Shown here: positions 36,206 to 45,426 of the stretch, piece after piece | Numbering within the stretch: position 1 is the stretch's first letter | How the letters are laid out: each line of letters starts with the position of its first letter | From: SG8-30 sp963695085 | Lineage (GTDB): Bacteria; Pseudomonadota; Gammaproteobacteria; Steroidobacterales; Steroidobacteraceae | Direction: 5' to 3' | NCBI GenBank assembly: GCA_963695085.1 | Contig: CAVOFV010000008.1 | Location: forward strand, 558,001-622,000 | Length of the DNA: 64,000 nucleotides | Made by a program: the position numbers and the translations under genes | The notes under the pieces: model-generated | What the model was told of the DNA's origin: nothing | The model's database searches: none | What the model saw: only the letters and a program-made list of their open reading frames with translations

Positions 36206-36878
36206 GGACAATCGGACAGTGCTCGAGGCGAGAAAGTTGCGCAAGGAGGTTAGCAGCCCGGAAGGAACGCTGACGATCCTCGATGACGTCAGCCTGGCGG
36301 TGGGCGCGGGCGAATCCATCGCCGTGGTCGGCGCATCCGGCGCGGGCAAGTCCACGCTGCTGGCGCTGCTCGCCGGTCTGGACGAGCCGACCGCGGGCGA
36401 AGTCTGGCTGGACGGCCTGGAATTGTCGGCGCTGGACGAGGATGGCCGGGCCGCGGCGCGCGCCGGCCGCGTCGGCTTCGTATTCCAGTCATTTCACCTC
36501 GTGCCGTCGCTGACCGCGCTCGAGAACGTGATGCTGCCGCTGGAGCTGGCGGGCCGCCGTGATGCGCGCGACGCGGCGCGGGAAGTCATGGACCGCGTCG
36601 GCCTCGGTCCACGGGTCGGGCACTATCCGCGGCAGCTGTCGGGCGGCGAGCAGCAGCGCGTGGCGATCGCACGCGCCTTCGTGACCAGTCCCGCGGTGCT
36701 GTTCGCGGACGAGCCGACCGGCAACCTCGATGCGCGCACCGGTGCGCGTGTCGTGCAACTGCTGTTCGACCTCAACGCCGCGTCCGGCACGACGCTGGTC
36801 CTGGTCACCCACGACCGCGAGCTGGCGGACCGCTGCGGTCGGGTGATCGAGATCGATGCCGGCCGGCTGGTGTCCTGA
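36204..36878 (+). CDS. ybbA: ABC transporter ATP-binding protein YbbA
   Basis: 224 residues with Walker A GASGAGKST, Q-loop FVFQSFHLVPSLTALENV, signature LSGGEQQRVAIARA, Walker B VLFADEPTG and H-loop VTHDRE. This is the MacB/LolD-type subfamily that works with FtsX-like permeases. ATG 36204 (MDNRTVLEA) is preferred; ATG 36195 is in frame and would lengthen the overlap with the divergent esterase gene. The permease follows after one base. Confidence 0.92.
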   Translation: MDNRTVLEARKLRKEVSSPEGTLTILDDVSLAVGAGESIAVVGASGAGKSTLLALLAGLDEPTAGEVWLDGLELSALDEDGRAAARAGRVGFVFQSFHLVPSLTALENVMLPLELAGRRDARDAAREVMDRVGLGPRVGHYPRQLSGGEQQRVAIARAFVTSPAVLFADEPTGNLDARTGARVVQLLFDLNAASGTTLVLVTHDRELADRCGRVIEIDAGRLVS

Positions 36879-36879
36879 A

Positions 36880-39366
36880 GTGAAGGCGCTGCGATTCGCC
36901 CTGCTGGCGCTGGCACGGGACTGGCGGTCCGGCGAGCTGGCGGTGCTGCTCGCCGCGCTGATGGTGGCGGTGACGGCGCTGACGGGCGTCGGCTTCTTCA
37001 CCAACCGGATCGGCCAGGCGGTGGAGCGACAGGCGGCCGAGGTCATCGCGGCGGACCTGCGCCTGCAGTCGGGACGAGAGCTGCCGCAGGCGTACATCGA
37101 CGCGGCCCGCCAGGGCGGCATGGCGACCGCGCGCACGGTGTCGTTTCCGACCGTCGTGTTCTTCGGCGAGGAGTCGTCGCTGGCGGCGGTGCGCGCGGCC
37201 GACGCGGCGTATCCGCTGCGCGGCAAGGTGCGCATCGCCGATGCGCCGTTCGGGCCTTCCCGGATCACGGACCTGAGCCCGGGCCGGGGCGAGGCCTGGC
37301 CCGACTCGCGGCTGCTGGCGCGGCTCGGCGCGCAGCTGGGCGATGAACTCAGCATCGGCGCCGCGCGCTTCCGCGTCACCCGGGTCCTCGACTACCGGCC
37401 CGACCAGGGCTCGGCTTTCGTCGACCTGGCGTCCTCGGTCCTCATGAACATCGATGACCTGCCCGCCACCCAGTTGCTGCAGCCAGGCAGCCGCGCCACC
37501 TACGCGATCCTGTTTGCCGGCCCGCCAAAGGCCGTGCGCGCCTTCAAGCCGCGGCTGGAAGCGCTGCGCCAGCCGGGCGAGCGGCTGGTGGACGTCGCGG
37601 AAGCGAGCCCGCAGATCCGCTCGTCGACCGAGCGGGCGGGACGCTTCCTCAACCTGTCGGCACTCGTCACCGTGCTGCTGGCGGCCGTTGCCGTGGCAAT
37701 GGCGGCGCGCCGCTACGCCTTGCGGCACCTGGACAATGTCGCGCTGCTGAAGTGCATGGGTGCGTCGCAGGCATTTGTCCTGCGCGTGACGGTTCTCGAG
37801 CTTGCGGCGCTGGCGCTGCTCGCCTCGCTGGCGGGCGCTGCGCTCGGCTACCTGGCGCAGGGCGGGCTTGCGTGGCTGCTCGCCGACGTCGTGCGCGGCG
37901 ACCTGCCAGCCGCGTCGGCGGAGCCGGCGCTGATGGGACTGGTGACGTCGACGGCCATCCTGGTCGGCTTTGCGCTGCCGCCGATGCTGCGGCTCAAGCA
38001 GGTGCCGCCCGCACGGGTGCTGCGCCGCAACCTCGAGCCGCCGCCGCTGCGTTATGCAGCGTCACAGGGCCTCGCGCTGGCGGCGCTGCTCGCCATGCTG
38101 TTCTGGCTCGTGCGCGACGCACGCCTCGTGGCCTATGTGGCGGCCGGCACGGCGCTGACGGTCGGGGTCCTGGCGGCGGCTGGCTGGCTGCTGGTTCGCG
38201 CCGCGGGACGCCTGCGCGGCGGCGTCGGCGTCGCGTGGCGTTACGGCATCGCGAACCTGTCGCGGCGCGGTGGCGACAGCGTGGCCCAGGTGGTCGCATT
38301 CGGGCTGGGGCTGACGGTGCTGCTGCTGCTGGCCGTCGTGCGCAACGACCTGCTGGACGACTGGCAGGCCGGCCTGCCCGCGGACACACCCAACCACTTC
38401 CTCATCAACATCCGTTCGGATGACAGGCAGGCTTTCCGCGAATTCTTTGACGAGCGCGGCCTGCCGGCGCCGGAGCTGCACCCGATGATCCGCGCGCGCA
38501 TGACGGCGATCCGCGGCCGGCCGGTCGCCGCGCTGCAGATCGACGGCGACCGGGCGCGCGGCTTCGCGGAACGCGAGCAGAACCTGACGTGGTCGACGCG
38601 CCTGCAGGACGACAACAGGATCGTCGCCGGGCGCTGGTGGACCGCCGCCGACAGCGGCCGCCGGCTGGTGTCGGTCTCGGTCGAATACGCGGAGTCCTTC
38701 GGGCTCGCCATCGGCGACCGGCTGTCATTCGACGTGGCCGGCGAGCCGCTGGAGGCGGAGGTGGCCAGCATCCGCGAGGTGCAGTGGGACTCGTTCCAGC
38801 CCAACTTCTTTCTGGTGTTCTCGCCGGGGACGCTGGACGGCATGGTCGGCACGTGGATGACCGCAGTGCGGCTCGAGGGCGACCAGCGGCGCGAGCTGGC
38901 CGCGCTCGTGCGGCAGTTCCCCAGCGTCTCGGTCTTCGACGTCGAGGCGATCCTGGCGCAGGTGCGGCAGGTCATGGACCGCGCGTCGCTGGCCGTGCAG
39001 TACGTGTTCCTGTTCACGCTGCTGGCGGGCGTGACGGTCCTGCTTGCGGCGGTGCAGTCGACGCGTGACGAGCGGCGCTACGAGAGCGCGATGCTGCGCA
39101 CGCTGGGGGCCAGCCGCGGCGTGGTGCTGGCCGGCGTCGCGGCCGAGTTCACGGCGCTGGGCGTGCTGGCGGGGCTGCTGGCGGCGGCCGGCGCGAGCGC
39201 CGGCGGCTGGGTGCTGGCGACGCAGTTGTTCAACCTGGGGTACCGGTTCGACCCGATGGTCTGGCTGGTCGGCATCGCGCTCGGCGCCGCGATCGTCGGT
39301 GGCGCCGGCACGTTCGCAGCGCGTTCCGTCGTCAACCATCCGCCGATCGAGACGCTGCGGCAGTAG
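36880..39366 (+). CDS. ybbP: FtsX-like ABC permease YbbP
   Basis: 828 residues with an N-terminal helix (LLAALMVAVTALTGVGFF), a large periplasmic domain, and helix bundles near 270-380 and 400-470. A second periplasmic domain and a final FtsX bundle (FLFTLLAGVTVLLAAVQ, then SAMLRTLGAS) follow. This duplicated FtsX layout is that of YbbP. I place the start at GTG 36880, one base after the ybbA stop. With YbbA and the TesA-like esterase it forms a conserved but poorly understood lipid-related module. Confidence 0.9.
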   Translation: MKALRFALLALARDWRSGELAVLLAALMVAVTALTGVGFFTNRIGQAVERQAAEVIAADLRLQSGRELPQAYIDAARQGGMATARTVSFPTVVFFGEESSLAAVRAADAAYPLRGKVRIADAPFGPSRITDLSPGRGEAWPDSRLLARLGAQLGDELSIGAARFRVTRVLDYRPDQGSAFVDLASSVLMNIDDLPATQLLQPGSRATYAILFAGPPKAVRAFKPRLEALRQPGERLVDVAEASPQIRSSTERAGRFLNLSALVTVLLAAVAVAMAARRYALRHLDNVALLKCMGASQAFVLRVTVLELAALALLASLAGAALGYLAQGGLAWLLADVVRGDLPAASAEPALMGLVTSTAILVGFALPPMLRLKQVPPARVLRRNLEPPPLRYAASQGLALAALLAMLFWLVRDARLVAYVAAGTALTVGVLAAAGWLLVRAAGRLRGGVGVAWRYGIANLSRRGGDSVAQVVAFGLGLTVLLLLAVVRNDLLDDWQAGLPADTPNHFLINIRSDDRQAFREFFDERGLPAPELHPMIRARMTAIRGRPVAALQIDGDRARGFAEREQNLTWSTRLQDDNRIVAGRWWTAADSGRRLVSVSVEYAESFGLAIGDRLSFDVAGEPLEAEVASIREVQWDSFQPNFFLVFSPGTLDGMVGTWMTAVRLEGDQRRELAALVRQFPSVSVFDVEAILAQVRQVMDRASLAVQYVFLFTLLAGVTVLLAAVQSTRDERRYESAMLRTLGASRGVVLAGVAAEFTALGVLAGLLAAAGASAGGWVLATQLFNLGYRFDPMVWLVGIALGAAIVGGAGTFAARSVVNHPPIETLRQ

Positions 39367-39426
39367 CCTGGATCCGGCCCTTTGGGTCTGGCCCCTCCTG
39401 TGGGGCGTGCGCGCGGGATCCGGTCG

Positions 39427-39470
39427 GGTTCCCACGCTCGCTCGACTCAAAGTCGCTCGCTCAGGGAACC
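39427..39470. repeat. Interrupted inverted repeat downstream of ybbP
   Basis: GGTTCCC and GGGAACC form an outer arm; CGACT and AGTCG around CAA form an inner arm. The bases between the arms do not pair but contain two copies of CGCTCGCT. It may act as a terminator or a structured DNA site; there is no T-run. Confidence 0.4.
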
Positions 39471-39541
39471 GCGACCACCTCGCGCGCACGCGTGCTGATG
39501 CGGCATCATTCGGCGCTCACGCGGAGGTGGGGGGCAGGCCT

Positions 39542-39558
39542 CTGCGCGGTCAGGCCCC
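39542..39558 (-). repeat. Dispersed intergenic motif GGGGYCTGACC, copy 2
   Basis: The minus strand reads GGGGCCTGACCGCGCAG, matching the first 13 bases of the copy at 46802. It lies just beyond the 3' end of the membrane-protein gene at 39565. Confidence 0.4.
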
Positions 39559-39564
39559 GCCTGG

Positions 39565-40107
39565 TCAGCGTCCCGCGACGACCGTCAACGGGATACTGCC
39601 CGCCAGGGCGGTCTCGCCGCGCGACGTGCTGCCCTCGATCTGGATAGTGTAGCGACCGGGCGGCAGCAGCGTGGAGTTCAGCGCGATGCGCAGGTCGCCG
39701 TTTGAATCGCGCTGCAGGCGCTCGGCGCGCAGGGCTGCCGTGCCGTCATTGCGCGAGATGGCGACGCGGAAGACGTTGAAGCGGTTGCTGCGCGCGTCGA
39801 TGAGGATCTCGAGTTTCTCGGGGGCCGTGCCGCCGCCGAGCCTGACCTGCTGGGGCGAATGCAGCGAGGTGCGAGTCGTGCGCGTGGACGATGGTGGCAG
39901 CAGGAATCCCTCCGCCGCGCGCGCTTCCAGCATCGCACGGCGATCCTCGGCGATCTCGACCCGGACGGCCTGCCAGGCCCCGAACACGGCCAGCAACACG
40001 ATGATTGCGCCGGCCGCCAGCGGCGCGCGCGGATCGTGCCACCATGGCGACGGTCCGCGCCCGCTTGCACCCTCGATATCCGCAGGATCCTGGTCCGTGT
40101 CTTGCAT
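39565..40107 (-). CDS. Single-pass membrane protein with a periplasmic beta domain, unknown function
   Basis: 180 residues: an acidic/glycine N-terminal tail of about 28 residues, one membrane helix (PLAAGAIIVLLAVFGAWQAV), then an extracytoplasmic part with alternating strands (LEILIDARSNRFNVFRVAI, DLRIALNSTLLPPGRYTIQIEG), like an Ig- or carboxypeptidase-regulatory-type beta sandwich. I recognise no named family. The layout resembles membrane anti-sigma or sensor proteins, but no such partner is seen. It is divergent from the DUF4139 gene. Confidence 0.6.
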   Translation of the reverse strand: MQDTDQDPADIEGASGRGPSPWWHDPRAPLAAGAIIVLLAVFGAWQAVRVEIAEDRRAMLEARAAEGFLLPPSSTRTTRTSLHSPQQVRLGGGTAPEKLEILIDARSNRFNVFRVAISRNDGTAALRAERLQRDSNGDLRIALNSTLLPPGRYTIQIEGSTSRGETALAGSIPLTVVAGR

Positions 40108-40183
40108 GATTTCGTACCGCCTTGGCGCCCGCCGTGCCTCCCGCAGGGTTTATTCTATGCACAAGCCACGACAGGAGTAATCC

Positions 40184-41713
40184 ATGAACCGATTCAGGAC
40201 CACGGCGGCGGCGCTGGTGACGGCGCTTTTCATGATGGCCGCGGCCGGTACCGCGCAGGCAGACGCCGCGCAGACTGCGCTGACGGTCTACAGCTCGGCG
40301 CGGCCCGGCGCCATACCGGCCGACTGGTATCGGCCGCTGCCCGGATCGGGCTCGCCGCCGGCGAGCCAGCTGCCGGGCTACGCGGTGGTGCGCGTGGACC
40401 GCGATGTGACGTTCGAGCGCGGCCGGTCGCTGCTCAAGTTCATGGACGTCGCCGCGTTGATCGATCCGACGACGGTCAGCTTCCAGTCGCTGACCGACCC
40501 GGCCGGCACGCGCGTGCTGGAACAGAATTTCCAGTTCGACCTCGTCAGCACCCAGAAACTGCTGTCGCGTTACGTGGACCGCAGGGTGGCGGTCGACAGC
40601 CCGCGTGGCGATGGCGTGGTCGTGCTGAACGGCACGCTGCTGTCGGCGCACGACGGGCTGGTGCTGCGCGGCGACGACGGCCAGGTGCACGCGCTGCGCG
40701 AGTGGTCGGGCATGCGCTTCGGCGAGCTGCCGGGCGGCCTCATCACGCAGCCGACGCTGGAGTGGGACGTGAGCTCGAAGAAGGGCGGCACGCAGCGCGC
40801 TCGGGTCACCTACCAGACCGGCGGCATCACGTGGTGGGCGGACTACAACCTGCTGTTTGCGGAGGGAGCGAATGCCAATGCCGGGTTCGTGGACCTCGGC
40901 GCGTGGGTCAGCCTGATCAACCAGTCCGGCGCCACTTACGAGGACGCGAGGCTCAAGCTGGTGGCGGGCGAGGTGAACCGCGCGGCGCCGTCACCGGCCC
41001 GCTACGCCAAGGGTGCGGTGCGCGCCCTGACCATGGAGGCCGACGCCGGCTTCGAGGAAAAGTCGTTCTTCGAATACCACCTGTATACGCTGGGCCGGCC
41101 GACCACGCTGCCCAACAACTCGACCAAGCAGCTCGAACTGTTCGATGCGGCGAAGCGGGTGCCGGCGCGCAAGAAGCTCGTGTACTACGGCGCACCTGGC
41201 TATGGCTGGGGTGGCTCGCCGACGCTGGACCGCGATTTCTCCCCGGCCTCCAACAAGCAGGTCGATGTCTGGCTCGAGTTCCGCAACGACCAGAAATCGG
41301 GCCTGGGCATGCCGCTGCCGGCGGGCCGGATCCGCGTCTCGCAGCTCGATGCGGCTGACGGCAGCCTGGAATTCGTCGGCGAGGACACCATCGAGCACAC
41401 GCCAAAGGACGAAGACGTCCGTATCAGGCTGGGGACCGCCTTCGACGTGGTCGGCGAGCGGCGCCAGACGGACTTCTCACTCGACAGTCGCGGACGCGTC
41501 ATGGAAGAAGCCTTCGAGATCAAGGTCCGCAACCACAAGGGCCAACCGGTCGAGGTGACGGTGCGCGAAAGCCTCTACCGCTGGAGCGACTGGCGCGTGA
41601 TCGCCAGCTCCGCGCGCTGGGACAAGCTGGACGCGCAGAACATCGAGTTCCCGGTGACCGTCGGCAAGGACGCCGAGGCGGTGGTGACGTACCGTGTTCG
41701 TTACACGTGGTGA
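40184..41713 (+). CDS. DUF4139 domain-containing exported protein
   Basis: 509 residues with a signal peptide (MNRFRTTAAALVTAL, ending AQADA). The body contains the segments I associate with DUF4139: LEWDVSSKKGGTQRARVTYQTGGITWWADYNL (residues about 195-226), LINQSGATYEDARLKLVAGEVNR, KQLELFDAAKRVPARKKLVYYG and the final NIEFPVTVGKDAEAVVTYRVRYTW strand pair. The family's function is not established. It ends 13 bases into the convergent MOSC gene. Confidence 0.85.
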   Translation: MNRFRTTAAALVTALFMMAAAGTAQADAAQTALTVYSSARPGAIPADWYRPLPGSGSPPASQLPGYAVVRVDRDVTFERGRSLLKFMDVAALIDPTTVSFQSLTDPAGTRVLEQNFQFDLVSTQKLLSRYVDRRVAVDSPRGDGVVVLNGTLLSAHDGLVLRGDDGQVHALREWSGMRFGELPGGLITQPTLEWDVSSKKGGTQRARVTYQTGGITWWADYNLLFAEGANANAGFVDLGAWVSLINQSGATYEDARLKLVAGEVNRAAPSPARYAKGAVRALTMEADAGFEEKSFFEYHLYTLGRPTTLPNNSTKQLELFDAAKRVPARKKLVYYGAPGYGWGGSPTLDRDFSPASNKQVDVWLEFRNDQKSGLGMPLPAGRIRVSQLDAADGSLEFVGEDTIEHTPKDEDVRIRLGTAFDVVGERRQTDFSLDSRGRVMEEAFEIKVRNHKGQPVEVTVRESLYRWSDWRVIASSARWDKLDAQNIEFPVTVGKDAEAVVTYRVRYTW

Positions 41714-42519
41714 GGCCCGAGCGTGAGTTCGGCGCCGACGTGAAGTTCGGCGCCGGCTCCCGCTTCGATCACGCAGTTCTGGCCGAAGGCGATGCCGCGC
41801 AGCGCCGGGTCGTAGCGATAGCCGCGTAGCGTCCTGAGCGGCTCGCCGTCGGCGTCCCTCGTGCCGGCGCGCTGGTCGGTCGTGGTCGTGACGCAGCGCG
41901 TGCAGGGTTTGACGGCCTGCAGCCGGACGCGGCCGCTGCAAAAGACCGCGGCCGCGTCTTCCGCGTAGGCTGCCACGCCATCGATGACCACATTGGGGCG
42001 GAACCGGTCCATCGGGACCGGGTGCGACAGCCGGCCGTTCAGGTCGGCCAGCGAGGCGAGGGACATCAGCAGCAGCGGATAGCCGTCGGCGAAAGCGACC
42101 GGCCGGTCCGGACCCGCGTACTTCGGGTCGGCAAGCCGCCGTTCCGTGTCATCGAAGCGCACCAGCCGCACGCTGTCCCCGAGTACGCCGGAGAACCAGC
42201 CGGCCACCTCGTCGCCCTCATCGATGGCTGTGCATTGGTCCTTCCAGATCCTGACGCGCCGCGGCCCGCCGCCCGCGTCGTCCCGCAGCTGGAACGACGG
42301 CCGCCCGGCGGCTGACAGCCCGAGCACGCCACGGTCGATCGCCGTGCCGATGGTCGCCAGCAGCGGATGACTGCGTTGCGAAATGAAAGTGCCCATGCGG
42401 TCGACCAGCATCCAGCGCCGGTCCCATTCCAGGCCCGTGCCGGTGACCCGCGCCGCCGCCACGTCGATGCCGCGGCAGGACTTGACCGGGTAGACGTGCA
42501 GGCTGGCGATCGTGGCCAT
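41701..42519 (-). CDS. MOSC domain protein with N-terminal beta-barrel (YcbX/YiiM-like)
   Basis: 272 residues. The N-terminal MOSC-N barrel begins IASLHVYPVKSCRGIDV and includes EWDRRWMLVD. The MOSC domain includes FRPNVVIDG, a cysteine pair in VKPCTRCV and the FGQNCVIEAG end. Members bind a molybdenum cofactor and reduce N-hydroxylated compounds or transfer sulfur. The 2Fe-2S domain found at the end of E. coli YcbX is absent. It starts 18 bases after the CHAT-fusion stop on the same strand, so the two may be co-transcribed. Confidence 0.88.
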   Translation of the reverse strand: MATIASLHVYPVKSCRGIDVAAARVTGTGLEWDRRWMLVDRMGTFISQRSHPLLATIGTAIDRGVLGLSAAGRPSFQLRDDAGGGPRRVRIWKDQCTAIDEGDEVAGWFSGVLGDSVRLVRFDDTERRLADPKYAGPDRPVAFADGYPLLLMSLASLADLNGRLSHPVPMDRFRPNVVIDGVAAYAEDAAAVFCSGRVRLQAVKPCTRCVTTTTDQRAGTRDADGEPLRTLRGYRYDPALRGIAFGQNCVIEAGAGAELHVGAELTLGPHHV

Positions 42520-42537
42520 CAGCGGCAGCGGCGCATG

Positions 42538-45426
42538 TCAGTGCCGCTCCTTGAGCACGAAGTCCAGGCTGCCGTAATGCAGGTAATTGGCCCAGTCGGC
42601 AGAGTCCAGCGAGCGCACGGCAGCGCGCGCCGCGTGCAGCGCCGCGCCGATCGTCGCGCCGCGCGTCAGGCGGCCGTACAGCGCGGCCGCGAACCTCGCC
42701 GCGGCGTCGTCGGATACCGGCCACCAGGTGCCGATGAAGTTCGCGACACCGCCGCGCAGGAAGGCCTCGGCGAAACCGGCGCTGCGGCCGAGCGCACGCG
42801 CGACGGACGGCGGCTGGCGGATGCGGCCGGATTCGCAGGCGTTGAAGCACACGAGCGCCGGCAGCGCCTCCAGGGAGGCGAGGTCGCTCCCGGACAGCAC
42901 GCGGCCACCGGCGCACAGGATGCCGCCCGAGGCCGGTGCGGCGGCGTCGAAGAAGGCGTGCCCGGCATAGTGGATGGCATCGAACTGGCCGGAGCGGAAC
43001 CCGGCGAGCAGCCGCGCGCGGGTGGCCTCGGCGCCGCGCAACAGCTGCACCTGCGCTCCATGGCGGTCGAGGATGGCCGCGATGCGCGATCCCTCCTGCT
43101 CGGCGCCGGCCAGGTCGTCGGTCGGGTTGATGACGAGCAGCACCTGCAGTACAGGCGACAGCCGACGCGCTTCACGCCACTTGGCGACCGACAGGTCCTC
43201 CGCCGCGTAGCGGCGGCTCAGGCCCGCTGCCGCCGCCGGTGCCCAGCCGTTGACGCACAGCGTTTCCCAGGGCCACCTCGACGCGGCCGTGTCGTGCACG
43301 ACGATCAGCGGCACGTCATGAACCGCTTCCAGGGCTTCGCGGGTCGGTGCCGGCAGCAGCAGTGCGCCGAGCCGCTCGCCGAAAACGGCGATGCCGTCCG
43401 GCGTGAAGCCGACACCGAGGGACTCCACGTGCCGGTCCAGCGCGTTGCGGTCCAGCCGCCGGGTCGCGGCGAGTGCCGTGGCCTTGGGCGTCGCACCGAG
43501 CAACGCCGTGCGCAGTTCACCGGCGCCTTCCTGCACGAACAGGTAGGACTGCAGCGCGCCGCGCTGCACGCGGCGTGGCTGCCGGGCCGGCGCGGCCGCC
43601 GCCGGCCGCAGGTTCACGAGTGCGCCATGGCGACTGGACGCGATGACGAGCTGCATGGCCGCGCGCGCGACGTCGAGCCGCTTCTGGCTGCGCGATACGA
43701 AGGTCACGCACCGCAACCTGCGGTCCGGTTCGAGCTCCGCCAGCGCCTCCAGCAGGCCGTGGAGTTGCGACTGCGCGGCACGTGCGGGCGGGACGCCGGA
43801 AGCGGTGCCCCATAGCACCAGTGCCACGTCGCGCACGCCTGCCAGCGCGAGCGTACGGGCGACATTGGCAGCGGCCAGGCGCTGCACCTCGGCCCCATGA
43901 AGGCTGAAGCTGCCGAGCCCGGCGAATACCACGTACTTTCCGCGCAGGGTGCCGCCGGCGGCGGGCAGGATGAACACCTCGCCCGCGGCGGCGCTGATCG
44001 CGCGGCGTCGTGCGAGGTCGCTGATGGCGCCGCCGAGCGCCACGTCCACGTCCAGCGCCGCGCCGGCCGGCTCGACGTTGCTGAAGACGCCGAGCACGAT
44101 CGCTTCGGCGGCCTGCTCGGCGATGCTGCCGAGGACCAGCCGCACGTCGACCGCGGCGGTGGCGCTGGCTGCCGTGCCGGCTGGACTTCGCGCGCCGCGG
44201 CCCGGTTCATCCGGCGGCGCCGCGAACTCGCGCAGGAACGAGCGTTGTTCCGCGCCCGACAGGTCATCCCAGAAGATCTTGGCGGATGCTTCATCGCCGG
44301 GATCGTCGGCCGACCACGCACCGCGCCGCACGGTGTCCTCGCGTTCGCGGGGCAGCAGGTCCGTGCTGCCGCGAGCGAGCAGTTCGATGACGGCGCGGGT
44401 CACCGTCTCGTCGCCCGGCAGCCGGCCGTGCTCCACGCGCGTGAACCAGGTGGCCAGGTCCGCGCACTGCGCCAGCGCCAGCGGCACCGTGCCGTCACCG
44501 TCGTCGCTGCGCCTGAACTCGAGCCGGCCGTCGCGCCGGCGCAGCCCGCTCGGCGTCTCGTGCCCGGTGCCGGCGATGAGCGCGAAACACGGGTCCGGCG
44601 GCGGCAGGTCGCGCCGTGCCTGCAACGCAGCCCGCAGCGTCGCGGCATCGGGGCGCGGGCCCTTCGGCCAGTCGCCGGCGCGAAACGGGTCGAAATCCTC
44701 GCAGGCCTCGGCGGCCGGCAGCAATTCCACGAGTCCCGGCAGCGTCGTGAACACATCGCGTGCCAGCGTGCGCGCGCCGTGCGCGAGGTCCAGCAGCGCC
44801 AGGCGTCGCACCAGCGTGTGCGCGCCGCGCAAGGCCTGCACGGCGCCGAAGGCGCCGCGATTCGGGGTGCCAAGCTGGATCACGCGTCCCAGCTTCTCGG
44901 CGCCTGCCGCCGCGAGCGCGGCGCGCGCGACCAGCCCGCCCATGCTGTGCGCGACGATGTGAACCTCGGCGGCCTTTTCGCCAAGCAGGCGTTCCGCCAG
45001 CGCGTGCCCGGCCTGCCAGACGCTGTGCCGCCAGTCGTACGGGTGGAAACCGGCGTCGAGGCCGGCGGCGCGCAGCGACAGCTTGAGCCGCAGGTAGGCG
45101 AACAGCAGCACGCCCAGCGGCTCGATTCGCCGCCGCGACGGCAACGCCAGTTTCGTGAGGCCGCCCAGCGCGATTTCGACGGGGTCGAACCACTTGATGT
45201 CGTCGGCGCGCCCGGTGCGCCGCAGGCCGAGCGTCGAGCCCATGATGCCGGGCAGGATGAGCACGCGCGGCGCTCCGCGCCGCAGCTTGTGCACACGCTG
45301 CGAAAGTTCACGCAGTTCCGCATGCTGGGCGTCACCGAACACCGCATCGAGTTGCGGATCGACACGACGTGCGCGCAACCGGCGTTCGATCGTGGCCGCC
45401 ACCAGGTCGCCAGCAGTTTCGCCCAT
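42538..45426 (-). CDS. Fusion of LCAT-like alpha/beta hydrolase, M17-N-like domain and CHAT (caspase-like) protease
   Basis: 962 residues with no signal peptide, so probably cytosolic. Residues about 50-340 form an alpha/beta hydrolase of the lecithin:cholesterol acyltransferase/lipase kind: LILPGIMGSTLG, the nucleophile elbow AHSMGG (S161), an acid in SDDGDGTVP (D311 likely) and a histidine in RVEHG (H333). Residues about 427-540 match the N-terminal domain of M17 leucyl aminopeptidases (VDVALGGAISDL, AAGEVFILPAAG, VVFAGLG), without the catalytic peptidase domain. The C-terminus (about 700-962) is a CHAT domain with the catalytic pair AIHYAGHAFFD (H823) and VCFNACESG (C864). Both active sites look complete. 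A role as an inducible effector, perhaps in defence, is inference. Confidence 0.88.
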   Translation of the reverse strand: MGETAGDLVAATIERRLRARRVDPQLDAVFGDAQHAELRELSQRVHKLRRGAPRVLILPGIMGSTLGLRRTGRADDIKWFDPVEIALGGLTKLALPSRRRIEPLGVLLFAYLRLKLSLRAAGLDAGFHPYDWRHSVWQAGHALAERLLGEKAAEVHIVAHSMGGLVARAALAAAGAEKLGRVIQLGTPNRGAFGAVQALRGAHTLVRRLALLDLAHGARTLARDVFTTLPGLVELLPAAEACEDFDPFRAGDWPKGPRPDAATLRAALQARRDLPPPDPCFALIAGTGHETPSGLRRRDGRLEFRRSDDGDGTVPLALAQCADLATWFTRVEHGRLPGDETVTRAVIELLARGSTDLLPREREDTVRRGAWSADDPGDEASAKIFWDDLSGAEQRSFLREFAAPPDEPGRGARSPAGTAASATAAVDVRLVLGSIAEQAAEAIVLGVFSNVEPAGAALDVDVALGGAISDLARRRAISAAAGEVFILPAAGGTLRGKYVVFAGLGSFSLHGAEVQRLAAANVARTLALAGVRDVALVLWGTASGVPPARAAQSQLHGLLEALAELEPDRRLRCVTFVSRSQKRLDVARAAMQLVIASSRHGALVNLRPAAAAPARQPRRVQRGALQSYLFVQEGAGELRTALLGATPKATALAATRRLDRNALDRHVESLGVGFTPDGIAVFGERLGALLLPAPTREALEAVHDVPLIVVHDTAASRWPWETLCVNGWAPAAAAGLSRRYAAEDLSVAKWREARRLSPVLQVLLVINPTDDLAGAEQEGSRIAAILDRHGAQVQLLRGAEATRARLLAGFRSGQFDAIHYAGHAFFDAAAPASGGILCAGGRVLSGSDLASLEALPALVCFNACESGRIRQPPSVARALGRSAGFAEAFLRGGVANFIGTWWPVSDDAAARFAAALYGRLTRGATIGAALHAARAAVRSLDSADWANYLHYGSLDFVLKERH

